A stretch of 64,000 bases of DNA from Rhodocollybia butyracea (lineage: Eukaryota > Basidiomycota > Agaricomycetes > Agaricales > Omphalotaceae), in contig JADNRY010000001.1 in NCBI GenBank assembly GCA_015501585.1, forward strand, positions 620,001-684,000, written 5' to 3'. This document shows positions 1-11,152 of this stretch, one piece after another. Position numbers and translations under genes: made by a program. The notes under the pieces are model-generated. The model saw only the letters and a program-made list of their open reading frames with translations, ran no database searches and was not told where the DNA came from. Within the stretch, counting starts at the first letter, position 1. Each line of letters begins with the position of its first letter.

Positions 1-1870
1 TCCTGCAATTGCATCGCCAATGAAGTCCAAGGTATCAAAGGTAAGCTGTGGTATCAGTCTCGGTGGTGGCAGTTCTTTAGATATCTGTGTCTACTCAACA
101 GCTGATGAACAAGCTCGTCGCCAAAGATTTAAACGCTCATGTCATGGGTTCGTTTCCCCTCGATGTAGGAACGCATCACACTGATTGTTAACAGACGGGT
201 ACGAGTTTTTGATGCAGAATTGTACGGGAATTGTTACATGAGCTTCCCGCCATTGCTTACTGAGCCATTTCAGATACGGAAGGCGATCGTATCTGCATGT
301 TCGGGTTCTCCAGGGGAGCATACACCGCCAGAAGGTGGGTAAAACGAGTGTCAGGATGCTTCTTGACGGATGTTGACGTGTTTTTAGTCTTGCGGGCATG
401 TTACACAAGGTTGGACTGTTAACGGCCGACAATTTTCAACAAGCAAGTAAGATTGTTCCCCGGAAAACTCCAGCTTACACTTGAGTAGGTTCCATTTGCG
501 TACAAGATGTATTTGAAGAAAAGCCAACGTGGATTTAAACAATCGTCCGCGTTTAAGCAGGCATTCTGTCGGGATGTGACTATAGAATTTCTGGGAGTGT
601 GGTAAATTTTTTGTCCTCTACTTTGGTATTCGAAATTGTCCTTATATCTACCTAGGGACACTGTGGACTCTGTGGGCCTCATCAATAAACGGCTTCCTTT
701 CACGACCTCTAACACCATTGTCCGCACCTTCCGACATGCGATCTCACTTGATGAACGACGATGCAAGTTTAAGCCCAACTTTTGGGAGCTTCCCCACTGT
801 TCTCCGGAGAATTCAAGGGAAGCATCACCGCCAACTCATCCCAGCTACTCTACAAATTCGAGCGCGAAGGGTCATGCTCGTACACTATCCACAAGTTCAA
901 AACAAAGACAGAGTCCACTGTCGTTCGAGTGGGAGAACCCAGAGGACAAAGAACTTACTGATTGCGAAGAACAGTTCTCTTTGCATAGCGAAAACACTCG
1001 TCCCACTGATGTCAAGGAGGTTTGGTTTGCCGTAAGTTACACTATAAAATCAATCAAGCTCTAGCAATAACATTGCCGTTCTCATCGTAACAGGGCTGCC
1101 ATTGTGGTAATAAGTGTTCCTCCCTTATCTGTGCTTGGTACTGATATGCTCCAGATGTCGGTGGTGGATCAGTACAGAATTTTACACGTCATTCCCTGGC
1201 TCGTATCAGTCTTCGCTGGATGATTCGGGAATGCTTCAGCGCAAAATCCGGCATTATGTTTTATTCTGAACGCCTGAAAGCAATCGGACTTGATGTTACA
1301 GCCCTTCACCCTTTCTTGACACCTCGGCTTCCGCCTCTCTCTGGTAAAGGTCAAATCATCAAACCTGTTCTTCAGAGGGAACCTACTCTATGGCGACAAA
1401 TTTTAGCGCTTGCTCAGCGGAAACCCAAACCAAGAAATAAAGAGCCGACACCTCAATCTGCAGCTGAGACTGAGGAGGTCGTGGAAGACTTGAATACTGT
1501 GCAGCATTTGCCTGAAGAGGAGGAGGAACTAAGAGACAGTTTGTCTCCCAAGTATGACCAGCTCAAGCTCGTTCCGGCATGGTGGATTCTTGAGCTGCTT
1601 CCGATGGAATATCGTTATCAGAAAAAATGCGACGAATGGGTGACATACTTTGGGTTTGTAGTTTTACTCTGCTTCTTAACCTTGATTGATCGGTGTGTAT
1701 GTAGGTGTAACTTGGCTCGACCCAGACTTATACCAGACGAGAAACCCAATAAAGTCCTTGTCCACCGCAGTGTGAAAATACGAATGGACGCAGAAAAAAC
1801 AGTCGGCAAATGTCGTAGATATTTGCCGAAGACAACATTGCCTACTGATTCTGTAATTTGGGTCGATTAA
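1..1870 (+). CDS. DUF2235 / Tle1-like alpha/beta-hydrolase, 5' end outside window
   Basis: Partial gene. Exons: <1-40, 102-147, 195-221, 274-334, 388-442, 489-601, 656-1031, 1094-1106, 1155-1653, 1705-1870. The joined frame stays open for about 464 residues. The nucleophile elbow GFSRGAYTAR (G-x-S-x-G) is followed by LAGMLHKVGLL, VPFAYKMY, GVWDTVDSVG, LPFTTSNTIVRTFRHA, GCHCDVGGGS, HSLARISLRWMIREC and LVHRSVKIRM. These are hallmarks of fungal DUF2235 proteins, related to the T6SS phospholipase effector Tle1 catalytic domain. Ser (elbow) and Asp/His of the late motifs are the expected triad; the substrate is unknown. The intron at 443-488 has a GC donor. Exon 1094-1106 is only 13 nt and carries part of GCHC. 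The last intron (1654-1704, 51 nt) lacks stops and could be misread as coding. Family is certain, function is not. Confidence 0.9.
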
Positions 1871-1986
1871 ACTGTATATTCTAAAAAAACAAATAACATA
1901 ATAATAGGTTAATACAAGTATAGTTAGCGTAAGGGGGAGACGGGGAAAGAATCATCTATGGCAACACATTGTTCGTGGATGCGAGC

Positions 1987-2454
1987 TCACTCTCTCCTAT
2001 AATCGACAGTTCCGGGTCCGGTGTTCAACTTGCAGACAATGACATGGAGTTGTGTGCCCACTCCGTAGTTCCGAGTCATACATGCTAATGTTCTCGTCTG
2101 CCTAAAATGCAAAATACACTGGCGAAGGTAAAACAAGTCAAGGGTTATAGATATTACCATTGAAATAGATATCGAACAGCAACCTCTGGGATGAAAAGAC
2201 CTGACAGCCTTGATACATGGTACTCTCAAACGCAAGTTTTTGGCTCACTGTCTAGTTCGACATGACATTCATAGGTCCCACTCAATGTCCACCTTGGAGA
2301 CAACGTCCATGGACTCGTCAGCAGAATCATCGCAAGAACGCGCCCCGGAATGGAACCGAGGCAAACACTTGACCTTGTTGACATATCCCAAGATTTCTGT
2401 CTGCGAGAAGAAAAGTAATATGACCAGCCGAAGAAAAGTAAAATAATACGCCAA
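1987..2454 (-). other. Unresolved minus-strand exon-like segments
   Basis: Two open stretches on the minus strand (2454-2269 and 2235-1987) are separated by plausible splice signals, for example a gtaata donor near 2158 and a tttag acceptor near 2104. A further open piece lies at 2526-2615. Translations include a segment ending KVDIEWDL and one with CMTRNYGVGTQLHV. I do not recognise a family and could not build a single consistent frame. It may be a small unknown gene, a decayed gene, or 3' flanking sequence of the amidohydrolase gene. Confidence 0.2.
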
Positions 2455-2630
2455 CGGGTGCTGGCAATTTAATTCGCCCTAACAAACAGCTAACTTGACA
2501 CCCTCAAACCGTCAATCGTCTAATTAGGATACCACAACAAGAATTTTGATCGGGACATTCAAAGACACCTTGGGCCAGAACAACCTTATCTTGTTCTCAT
2601 CGCAGACAATGAGGCGCAGGTATTATTACA

Positions 2631-4099
2631 CTAATGTAAACAACCTTGGTCAAAAAGATTTTCTCTAAATAGTCCCTTTGCATTCATGGAGAATACGCCT
2701 TCCTTTCCAGCATCATCAATGAAATCTGAATCGAGAATAGCTTGCAGAGATCCAGGTTGAGATAACTGTGGTACATATCTACAAAAAATGATCCAGGTCA
2801 TAGATCTTCAAAACCAAAAGGGGACACGTACGGAAAATCAGTTCCGAAAAGAATTTGCGAGTCGCTCACATCATACGCGAGAAGCCCACCAACTTGATGA
2901 AGAAATGTCGGTCCAGCAGTGTCGTACCACAATCTGGATGAAATTTTAATTGCTTGTCCAGTTGCAGATCGGATATTGAAACTGACCTCGTCTTCATGAT
3001 GTCGTATGTGTCATTTACCAACGCTGGAAATGAACCAAACAAGATTCTATCAATGATGGTTGGATATGCGCCTCCCGCGTGAGGGACGATCCAGTGAAGG
3101 TTACTCAGGTTGTGCAAGGTCTGGGTGACGGTCAAGTCTTGAAATGTCCGCGCTGTTTCAAAGCTAAGTGTAATTGAGCAAATCAAGTCAATTGACGAGC
3201 TCGGACTTAATCATAAATCTCTCACTAGAATTCTAGAAATCCTGTGGGATATCTTGTTGGATTGGCTTCCACCAACTCCCCGTTGACAATCAGATACGGT
3301 GTCCCAGGATGAACAAAGATAATCTGTCTCCCTTCCCTGCCATTTACTGCTCGAAAAAACTCTGCGAAGGCAGGATCCCCTAGATATTTGCCTTCAAAGC
3401 TACTTAACAGCACCAACCCCGCCGCACCAAGCTCATCCAATGCATATCTGGCTTCCTGAATCGACTCATTGATGTAGGGAAACGGGACCACCGCCATGAA
3501 AGACAACTTGTCAGTAAAACTCCGCGCGTAAGCGGCAGTTTCCTCGTTCATCAGACGCGCAAGTGCGAGAGTCTTGGCTCGGTTTCCCGGGAAGACAGCT
3601 GCACCTGGAGATGAGAAACTCAACACAGATCGGCCGATGTCCTCGGATTCCATGAAGGAAAATGTAGAACTGATGTTCCATTGGGGAGTGGGATTCCCGC
3701 CTGTGACAGGAACAAGAGATCGATACCAGTCTGGGACAAGGTGATCTGTGAAACGAGTGGGTTAGATGTGAATAGGTTGCTCGAGAAAAGCAGCTTCATA
3801 CTGTGTACATCAATCCTTGACCCGTTACCACCCTTACTGCTGCTATTATCAGAGCATATTGCCGAGTCATAAATGCCTACTATCTCCCTCAACACTAAAT
3901 CCGTAAAGTTGAGAGCAGAGAGATGAATGCCATCTGTTGAACCATAAGTTCCGGCCAATTCCCAGTTCAAAACATCCTCACCAGCGGCCGCATTGTGCAG
4001 GATTCTATCGAAAATGTTTGAGGAGTTAAAGCTGGTCTGTCCAGTGCAACAGAGAGAAAAAATAACCCCTATGAGAACTGTGATCCTGTAGGTGCGCAT
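2631..4099 (-). CDS. Amidohydrolase-2 family protein (ACMSD / resorcylate decarboxylase-like), secreted
   Basis: Exons (minus): 4099-3802, 3745-3226, 3163-2987, 2933-2832, 2778-2631, giving 414 aa in frame. Metal-binding motif IDVHNH (residues 96-101) opens the TIM-barrel domain. Later come FSSPG, HPGTP, FYFETART, WIVPHAGGAYP (His ligand) and FGTDFPY (Asp ligand), as in Amidohydro_2 enzymes such as aminocarboxymuconate-semialdehyde decarboxylase and gamma-resorcylate decarboxylase. These are Zn-dependent, non-oxidative decarboxylases or hydrolases of aromatic acids. I chose the ATG at 4099, not the upstream one at 4123, because it puts a hydrophobic signal-like stretch at residues 6-20. About 75 residues with several N-x-S/T sites lie between this and the catalytic domain, suggesting a secreted glycoprotein. 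Most family members are cytosolic. The exact substrate cannot be read. Confidence 0.87.
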
Positions 4100-6038
4100 T
4101 GCGAGTTTGTGACAGTTCCTCAACTTGTCTTCAACTCATCTATATACTGAAATTCATACGCACAATCCCCTTCAAGACCTCACAAATTCAGACCAGGAAC
4201 GTACATAATATCCTGGATCTCAAAGATTCTACGAATATTGAATGTTATGTACAGTCTAACGCAATCCGGACACCGGCGTTACCATCCGATGGTTGCAGAT
4301 GTCCTATTGTGGACGCCTGCAACTTGTGCAAGAGGACTCAAGTCTGTTAGGTACTCTTCTGTAGTAAGGCCGTAGTCATCACTAAATCGGACAAAAGCTG
4401 CCGTCGGATGATACCAAAGGGCATTATACGTCAAAGTTTTGTATTATCATAATGGAATATCATACATCCCCATGGCCAAGGAATAATAAGACGATATTGC
4501 GATGTATTATGGTCTTACTCTCAAATTGCAGTAGTATTGTGATCTCAGCTGCATATTATATCGGTGTGATATCTGATTTTCAACATCCCCCCATATTTTG
4601 TTGTTGATACGATGCATTATATTCGAAAAGGATTATGTCCTGGTCCTGCAAGGGTTTCCCTGAGGGCATCACTGCATATGCCTCTCTGATTGTTTACTGC
4701 CGATATGCATGCATCCAACATGCACCTTTTCAACTTCTGCCGGTACTTTGGTGTGTTAATTCAACAGCGATGGGTATAGGCCAAAATCAGCTCCTTGAAA
4801 TCCCAAGTTATTACTTAATCCCTTCAACAAAGCTTGCGATTTCATGAAAACAGATCTACAAGTCCGTTTCCGCTCGGGTAACACAACCCTGCTTGGCATC
4901 AGCGCCCCATTTTTATGCCCCAATATATCTTTCTGACATGCGTGATAACCTGGGCTTACATTATTTAGCACCCTGAGGTAAATCAGGGTAAGTCGCTCTT
5001 TCTTTTTTCTTCCCCCATCACCATCGTGTTTGTTCTCTCTCAACGCTCCCTCAAGACGCTCCCTCAAGACGCTCTGTCAAGCAAATCTACTCTATTCTGC
5101 AACTGACTCTCCTTCAAAAGACAACAAGATCTCTAATACCAAGACAAGGACGTGTCAAGCTCGCTGCAACGTGTCCGACAAATCAACTTCCAAGGCTCAA
5201 GATACACGCTTGACTCTACGACTCCGACTCTACGACTCCGACTCTACGTTAACGCTCACTCCCCAGGTTCCCAGTCTGTTCCTCTTCTTTCTTCCTACTT
5301 ATGTATCCTGACGATTGTCTTTCTTACTCCCTGTCCTTGTTCCAATTCATGTATAATGTATCGTTTTACTAGTTAGTACAAATACAGGATATTCACCTCA
5401 CGTTGTTGTACCATGAGCATTCTGAACCGGAAATTTACTGGCGGTGAGAATTTTATTGGTCCATAATTCCTAGGCATTTTCTGTGCTTGAGGATCATGCG
5501 TTACATTCTAATACATGTGAATGCCTTACACTTCAATAATTGTACTTGATTCTAAGGTCCTCCAGATATTTTCATGGATTGTAATTTGAGGTCATCACAG
5601 ATTACTTGCCTCTCAAATATATTCAATGAGAATCTGACATGCAGTATTTTATTGATATTACAATCATTGCACCAAGTTTATATTGGATTTCGGGGGACTA
5701 CCATCTATGGCCAAAATCTCTCCAATTTAGTGATGTAGATAATAAGGTGATTTTACTGGGCTTGGCCCAACGCTTGGCCCCGGCTTGGGTAAGAAAAGCT
5801 CGACGGTGCAAGAAGAAGCTCGATGGTGCAAGAAGAAGCTCGACGGTGCAAGATGGAGCTACCAGAACATATTTGGCTGCTGTATAAGTCGATTTTCGGG
5901 AGGGCGGATTTGGGGCGGGTAAAACAAAAAATTGTCGGGTTTGTTGCTGGGTGTTTAAACGCCCATATCGATCGCCTATTCATCTTATCACCAAGCTGAG
6001 TCCATCAAACCAGGCCATCAAACTTGTCTTCCTTCGCT
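4100..6038. other. Gene-poor AT-rich stretch with short tandem repeats
   Basis: No supported gene. Contains three small tandem arrays: 13-nt units acgctccctcaag at about 5043-5081, 14-nt units around 5213-5251 (gactctacgactcc), and 20-nt units gctcgacggtgcaagaagaa at 5798-5853 (2.8 copies, one base change). Open frames here are low-complexity and lack homology that I recognise. Confidence 0.6.
5798..5853. repeat. 20-nt tandem repeat, 2.8 copies
   Basis: Units at 5798-5817, 5818-5837 and a partial 5838-5853. They differ by a single c/t change, so the array is recent or homogenised. Confidence 0.85.
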
Positions 6039-7771
6039 ATGGGCACTCCAGGTTATGTGATCTATCGCTACAAAGGCTTCTATTTTCTATTCTAGTACTC
6101 CCATGATGCATATCCCAGTGGTCTAGGTGTCAAATTCATAGCGGAAATTCCCTCTGATCCTGTTGAACTTGAAGAATATATCGCTGCAAAGAAGGAGGAG
6201 CTGGAAGGTTTACTAGAAGAACTTCGGCGGGCATATGGCTATTGCAGTATTGGTGATGAACAGGACCCAGTTCGTGGAGGAGAACTGAAGGGGAACTTGG
6301 GCGATGTTAAATTTACAGTCTCAAGGAACTGGCCGCGAGATGGTGATGCCGCCTTCTTCTATGAAATCGATCTCGAGCACTACATTTTCTATGTCGATGG
6401 AGAGCCTTATTTCGATCTTCGAAATATGCCCAATGGTGACGAGTTTTGTGCATACCTTGGTGAGTTCTATAATTTTCGTTTTCGAGTAGATACTCATGTA
6501 GTCTATGTAGATGTAGATGCAAAACCCTATGAACTACCCTTGGACTCAGAAAGAGTTCGACATCGCTATAAATTGCCCCCTCCACCTCCAGTGGCCACAG
6601 CGGTTCTTGACGCCTACAGGGAGTACAGTCTCACCTCCAAAACCAGCCAAATTCATGAATTATTGGACCTTACTTCTGAGATGCGTTCTACTGAAGTCAT
6701 ACGCATGAAGATCATAGAAGTATTTATTGGTGTATCAACGGAAACCATGTCCTACAAAAATTATGGACTGGGAGAACGAACCACACTATTTTCATCCTCA
6801 GCCCCTCCAAGACTTATTCATAGGGTCCGCACAATGGTCCGTGCTTTTACTGGACCATTAATATTCTCAGAAAGTATGCCAAGATTCGGAGATTTTTACA
6901 ACCGAAATCAGCCTGCGTTCGAGTGGATAGAACATGGGATACTATGCCTCCTCGTTGTTCCGCGCCTTGATACGGAAAACAATCTGCCTGCTGCAGTTGT
7001 TGAATTGGTACATAAAAAAAATTCTACACCACGCAAATGGAAAAAGAGTCCACCAGCGCAAGTAGGCCTATTTTCTTTTTTGGAATCATATCATCACTGT
7101 ACCATATTTCCATTGTTCGTATCGAAGTCCCTTTCATCACTCCGAAAAATGAACCAGATAGTGGCAGACTCAGCAAAATTCCACCTTCTAGGCCTAAATT
7201 CCACATATCGCACACACCTGCCCTCCAATTTCTCCCCTTTTGTGGCACAAAAACTCCATCTAGTACACCAGGGATTGAAGCCCTCGCACGTCTTGGACAA
7301 GTGATTTTCGAGCGGAGCCGCAAGTATGATCTTGTCCTCAAAAATGAACAATTCCACAAAAGTGCTCCTTCTTTGATGGGAATCGGATCCCTCCCAACAG
7401 AATTGTGCATACGAATTGCAGAGTATATTCCTCCTTCATACCTCCAAGTTTTTGCAACTTTTTCACCCCAATGCGCAAATGCTGCTCACGCAGAATTTCA
7501 ACAGGGACATGCGAGCTTCGAAGCTGTGAAGTATCATATTCTGGTTTCGAGCACAGCGTGTGCTCGATATGATAAGAGTAGAGTCAAAGAAAAGGGCTGT
7601 TATCGCATCCTCAGGACAGCTAGTGAGCCGTTGAATTCATATCCAATGTCTTCATGGTTCCAGACATTCCAAGCTGTTGACCACCATGGAGATCTGACGG
7701 TTCTTGTTCTTGCTGGGTCATATTCTGATCAACCTATTGTCAATCTCACGTTGCCGTTGAGAGGTCTAAAC

Positions 7772-8519
7772 TGAGGTGAACTTAGAAATGGCTTACACAA
7801 CCACACCAAACACACACACAACTTATTACTCAGTTCGGGTTTTTAGTTCAGCCAAATAATATTTATTTAAAACTTCAATCTATTCAAGTGCTTCCTTGCT
7901 ACACTGAGTGTTATTTCACTAAGTGCCTTCCCTTTCAAAGTACAGACTTATTTAAGCTGATCCCCAAGCTCTGAGCTGTCAAACAAATACTATTCCTAAG
8001 TCCCTTGGTAAAATCACAAATTAACACAAGTCACAACTGACCAGAGGGTGTCCCTATAACTCAGACAGAGCTCTGACTGCAGCCTAACTGTGGTTTGAAA
8101 ATAATATTCAAAGTCCTTTCTAAGTCTTTGTCTTAACTTCTCTGCACTCAGTTCACACTGAATCTCTTTCTTTCTCTTTACTCAAGTTCAATTGCTTGTC
8201 AATTTCTCTCTGTAAATCCCAGTCTTTATATCAATTCAATCTTTTAGTAGTAGCCTGATAAGGAGCTGCTACACCTGGTGGGGGTAAGAAAGAATGCTTT
8301 TCTCTTCATTTCCTTGCCTTTTTATACTCCTAGGTCCTTGAAATTTTCTTAATTAAGGTACCATGGGTTGGTAAGACTCTCTTGGCTTGCCAAGAGCCAA
8401 GAAGATAAATCTCATGTTGCCCTTTTAAGCCATAAGTGAGCTTGTAAGTGTTCTCCTGGTTCCTACACTGTCCCCAGGGCTCTATATCGTTGTCTCATGG
8501 GTCCTCTACCCATATTACA
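7772..8519 (-). mobile_element. Candidate solo LTR inside pseudogene copy 1
   Basis: Read on the minus strand the segment starts TGTAATATGGG and ends CACCTCA (5'-TG...CA-3', 748 bp). It holds a TATA-like box (minus strand of 8317-8326, tataaaaagg) and an AATAAA signal (minus strand of 7862-7867) in the order expected of U3-R-U5. It lies exactly in the stretch missing from the paralogue. I could not find a clean 5-bp target duplication, and an end at 8530 is also possible. No internal gag/pol remains. Confidence 0.4.
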
Positions 8520-8530
8520 CCTTTTCTACA

Positions 8531-9261
8531 CCTTTTATTTAATAAGTAACGGAGGGGAGGGAAGAACGATGCATTCCCGATGAGTGGTTCGACTTTGATG
8601 CGCTTTAAGCGCCGGGCGGTCCGTCCGTCCCGCGGTTCAAGTTTGCGGCGTCGTTCCGTATCTCCCCTTTTCTCTTCTCCTCCCGGGTCCTACCGGGTAC
8701 TTGTATACATGTGGACCGTCCCGTAGGTCGGTCCGAATAAATTTTATTATAGGCATGTCGCTAGGACGCGCCCCGCCTTTCTTTTACTGCCGGCGCCGGG
8801 CCACTTTGATCCCGGCGCCTCTAGTTTCCCTCTGTGGTTCGTTCCAGGGAACCAGTGCTTCGATTCTCTTACTTTAAACGGATATGGGTTCGCATTATGC
8901 TTGCCCTCATTCGTCTCTCTTCATCTATTTTAATACTGTCTTGTATATCCCTGTATAGGACTTTTTGTAGTAGGTAGTATTAATTGAATAGACTTTAGAT
9001 CTGGCAAGCCTAAATCAATCTAGGTAAATCAATTTGATTGATTTTGAGTTTGTGGGTCAACGATGCATCCTTGCACAGTAATGTAGCCTCTTAAAACATA
9101 GTGTATCTCCCTTCAAATGGGTTTCTACATACTAGATACCTGAAGTGGACCTTCAAAGTGTCTAATACATAACGTACCCTAGGTAGTGACGTGACGTGTT
9201 TCACGGGGTCTTTTAAATGATGACATTTCGCTTGAATTTCGGCGTACAGCGTAATTCGGCG
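8531..9261. other. Remainder of the insertion; GC-rich block then AT-rich tail
   Basis: 8540-8900 is distinctly GC-rich, with runs such as gccgggcggtccgtccgtcc and cgccggcgccgggcc, unlike its surroundings. It looks like a second, unrelated insert nested beside the LTR-like element. 8900-9261 is AT-rich. No coding frame is convincing and no terminal repeats were identified. Confidence 0.4.
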
Positions 9262-9834
9262 TGTCACCGTCACGCAAATCCATGATTACTTTTGGGGTGG
9301 ACACAGAATGGTGCGGCCATCCTCGTCTTTTGCCTGGCGAATCCGAGGGACTTGAATGAGAATTATAAGATGGAAGAGCCAGTGGTTGATGGCAGGGGCA
9401 AAGGGCATATCCTTTTCTCTCATAGTGATACAAAAACTGAGTTGCTGATTTCTTGTAACATAATGTACCGTGCGGAGTCGAGGCATCGATAACAATGGAT
9501 ATACAGAGCTTGCCAACCGGGTTACTGATAATGTCAGGATAGTGAAGGAGATTGCAAACATCCTCCGCAGCGCAAATCCATCCGGTCCCAATCCGCAAGC
9601 AGTTCAATAAGATTGTCTCTGTAAAGAGACTGTATATAGTCTGGCCTGTCGCGCCGGATCGTTACTTCTGAGGAGTGTGCTCTTCCAAAACGACTCGGCC
9701 AATCCGCCTATGTACGTCATCCAGAGGGTGAGTCACGGTGAGTCACGGTGAGTCACCGGGTCCGCAACAGACCATCAAACATGGCTCGTTAAGGCTCGTT
9801 TCGTGCGCCTGTGGAGACCTGACACAGCCTCACC

Positions 9835-10158
9835 CCCAGTGAGAAGTCGCACTGGGTTTGTCTGTGCTTTTATATTGAAAAGTGGCTGATTTCTGGGCAC
9901 CAGGCTGATCAACATATAAATCCAGCCAACCTCAGCCAGTCTCGGCCCTGCCCAGCGTGGAAGTGAAAACTCATGCTGAGCTTATGTATTGAAAGCCGTA
10001 ATTGAATGAAATGGGCATCAGCCCAACACTGTGCAGAGCTGAGATAGGCTGAGATAGACCGAGATTAACAGAGCTCAACCGCTTCATAGCTGCTGCCCAG
10101 AAATCCGCCACTTTTCAATATAAAAGCACAGATCAACCCAGTGCGGCTTTTTACTGGG
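9835..10158. mobile_element. MITE-like element with 64-bp terminal inverted repeats
   Basis: Left arm 9835-9898 (cccagtgagaagtcgcactg...) is the near-perfect inverse of right arm 10095-10158 (...cgcactgggtt on the opposite strand). Both arms carry tgtgcttttatattgaaaag. The 7-bp sequence cctcacc flanks both sides (9828-9834 and 10159-10165), a probable target-site duplication. The 196-bp centre has no open frame. It is non-autonomous; TIR starts of C-A-G-T-G type and a 7-8 bp duplication suggest hAT-like mobilisation, which is inference. Confidence 0.75.
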
Positions 10159-10169
10159 CCTCACCCTTA

Positions 10170-10470
10170 TTTGGAGTCGGGACACCGGAGCGTTGATGCC
10201 GGCTGTCAGCGGAAGGTCAAGGGTTCGAGCCTCAGAGGGACAGTTATTCCAGAGTACATCTTCCTCACCTATGTATAGCTTTCAGCTTAATAGATAACTT
10301 GCACAGAGTGAGCTGCTATCAAAGCAGACTGAACTACTGTTCTATATCATTGCTCAGCACTGTATCTGAACCTACCTTTACATGCTGTTCTGCCTTTTTT
10401 TCTTCCCTAATACTTATGTACATTGCTTGAGCCTTGGAGCTTGACTGTATTCTTCAGTATAAGTAGATTA
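10170..10470 (+). repeat. Possible tRNA-derived (SINE-like) sequence
   Basis: Contains ggttcgagcc at about 10216, which fits the RNA polymerase III box B consensus. An unclear box A lies upstream, and an AT-rich tail follows. The T-arm stem is imperfect, so it is not a functional tRNA. Weak evidence only. Confidence 0.2.
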
Positions 10471-11152
10471 CATCTTTAGTATGGGGATATTAGTATAATC
10501 TATTGTTACAATTTGACCCAAGATGAATAATTTGACAATCTGTCAGAAGAAAAATCTGAATTTTGGGCATTTTTGCCTTTGAGGAGCCAGTTGTACATAG
10601 TGCCTTGTAGCGCTTGTCCAGCGGGACTCAGATAACCTAAATTCTAATACTTGATCCAATGCGTGCCATCTTGCATGCCATTCACTGCCATAGTACATTT
10701 ACCGTTCAAAACTTATGGAAATTAGCATAATTTTTAGTTCAAGACTTTCGCCAAAGTTGTATGTAGCTCTTGCTTGCTTCAAACATTTCTAGAATCTATA
10801 TACAAAAAAAACGAGCTTGCTTCGTTGTTTCGATTCGATTAGCGCCTCTTAGCGCGCGTAGAAGCGTGTTGTTGTTTTGTCATCTTGAATTTCATTGGCT
10901 GTGTCCTGAGTCAAAAAAGGCAATTTGTACTCAGGACTTGAAAACTTGAAAACCGAATGCAGACTCAAGCTCATCGTGTGTACTGTGCTCAATTTATCAA
11001 TTTCCAGCTAAAAATCCGAGATTTGAGTGCTACATAAGGTAAATAAAATCCTTCTTTCTTCTTTCTTTTTCTTTCTTTTTCAAACTTGAAAAACTTGAAA
11101 AATTCGCTCTCTCCACAGACTCACGAGATAAGCCAACTTATCTTCCTCCACA

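Larger units (their letters stand above)
6039..9600 (+). pseudogene. Broken copy 1 of an Agaricomycete MGTxGY-type protein family, split by an insertion
   Basis: The start at 6039 (MGTPGYVIYRYKGFYF) aligns base for base with the second copy at 11153. Lesions relative to copy 2: an in-frame TAG at 6093-6095 where copy 2 has TGG (codon 19); a 1-nt loss in the A-run near 7014-7021 that shifts the frame; and loss of collinearity near 7755. The 3' homologous part resumes at about 9262 (VDTEWCGHPRL versus VDPEWCGPPRL in copy 2) and continues to about 9560. The roughly 1.5 kb between is foreign to copy 2. The segments 6297-7020 and 7021-7770 are open in different frames and read FDLRNMPNGDEFCAY, LFSSSAPPRLIHR, FFGIISSLYHIS and LPTELCIRIAEYIPPSYL; the last resembles an F-box-like start but is only a weak match. 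Function of the family is unknown. Confidence 0.85.
9601..11152. other. Intergenic, repeat-bearing region
   Basis: No gene seen. Holds a 10-nt tandem repeat ggtgagtcac x3 (9727-9756), the MITE-like element (9835-10158), a box-B-like motif (about 10216), and a C/T-rich stretch with repeated aacttgaaa just upstream of the copy-2 start at 11153. Confidence 0.6.

Noticed and set aside
10200..10245. tRNA gene at the box B motif
   Set aside because: T-stem mispairs, no acceptor stem closes and no anticodon arm forms.
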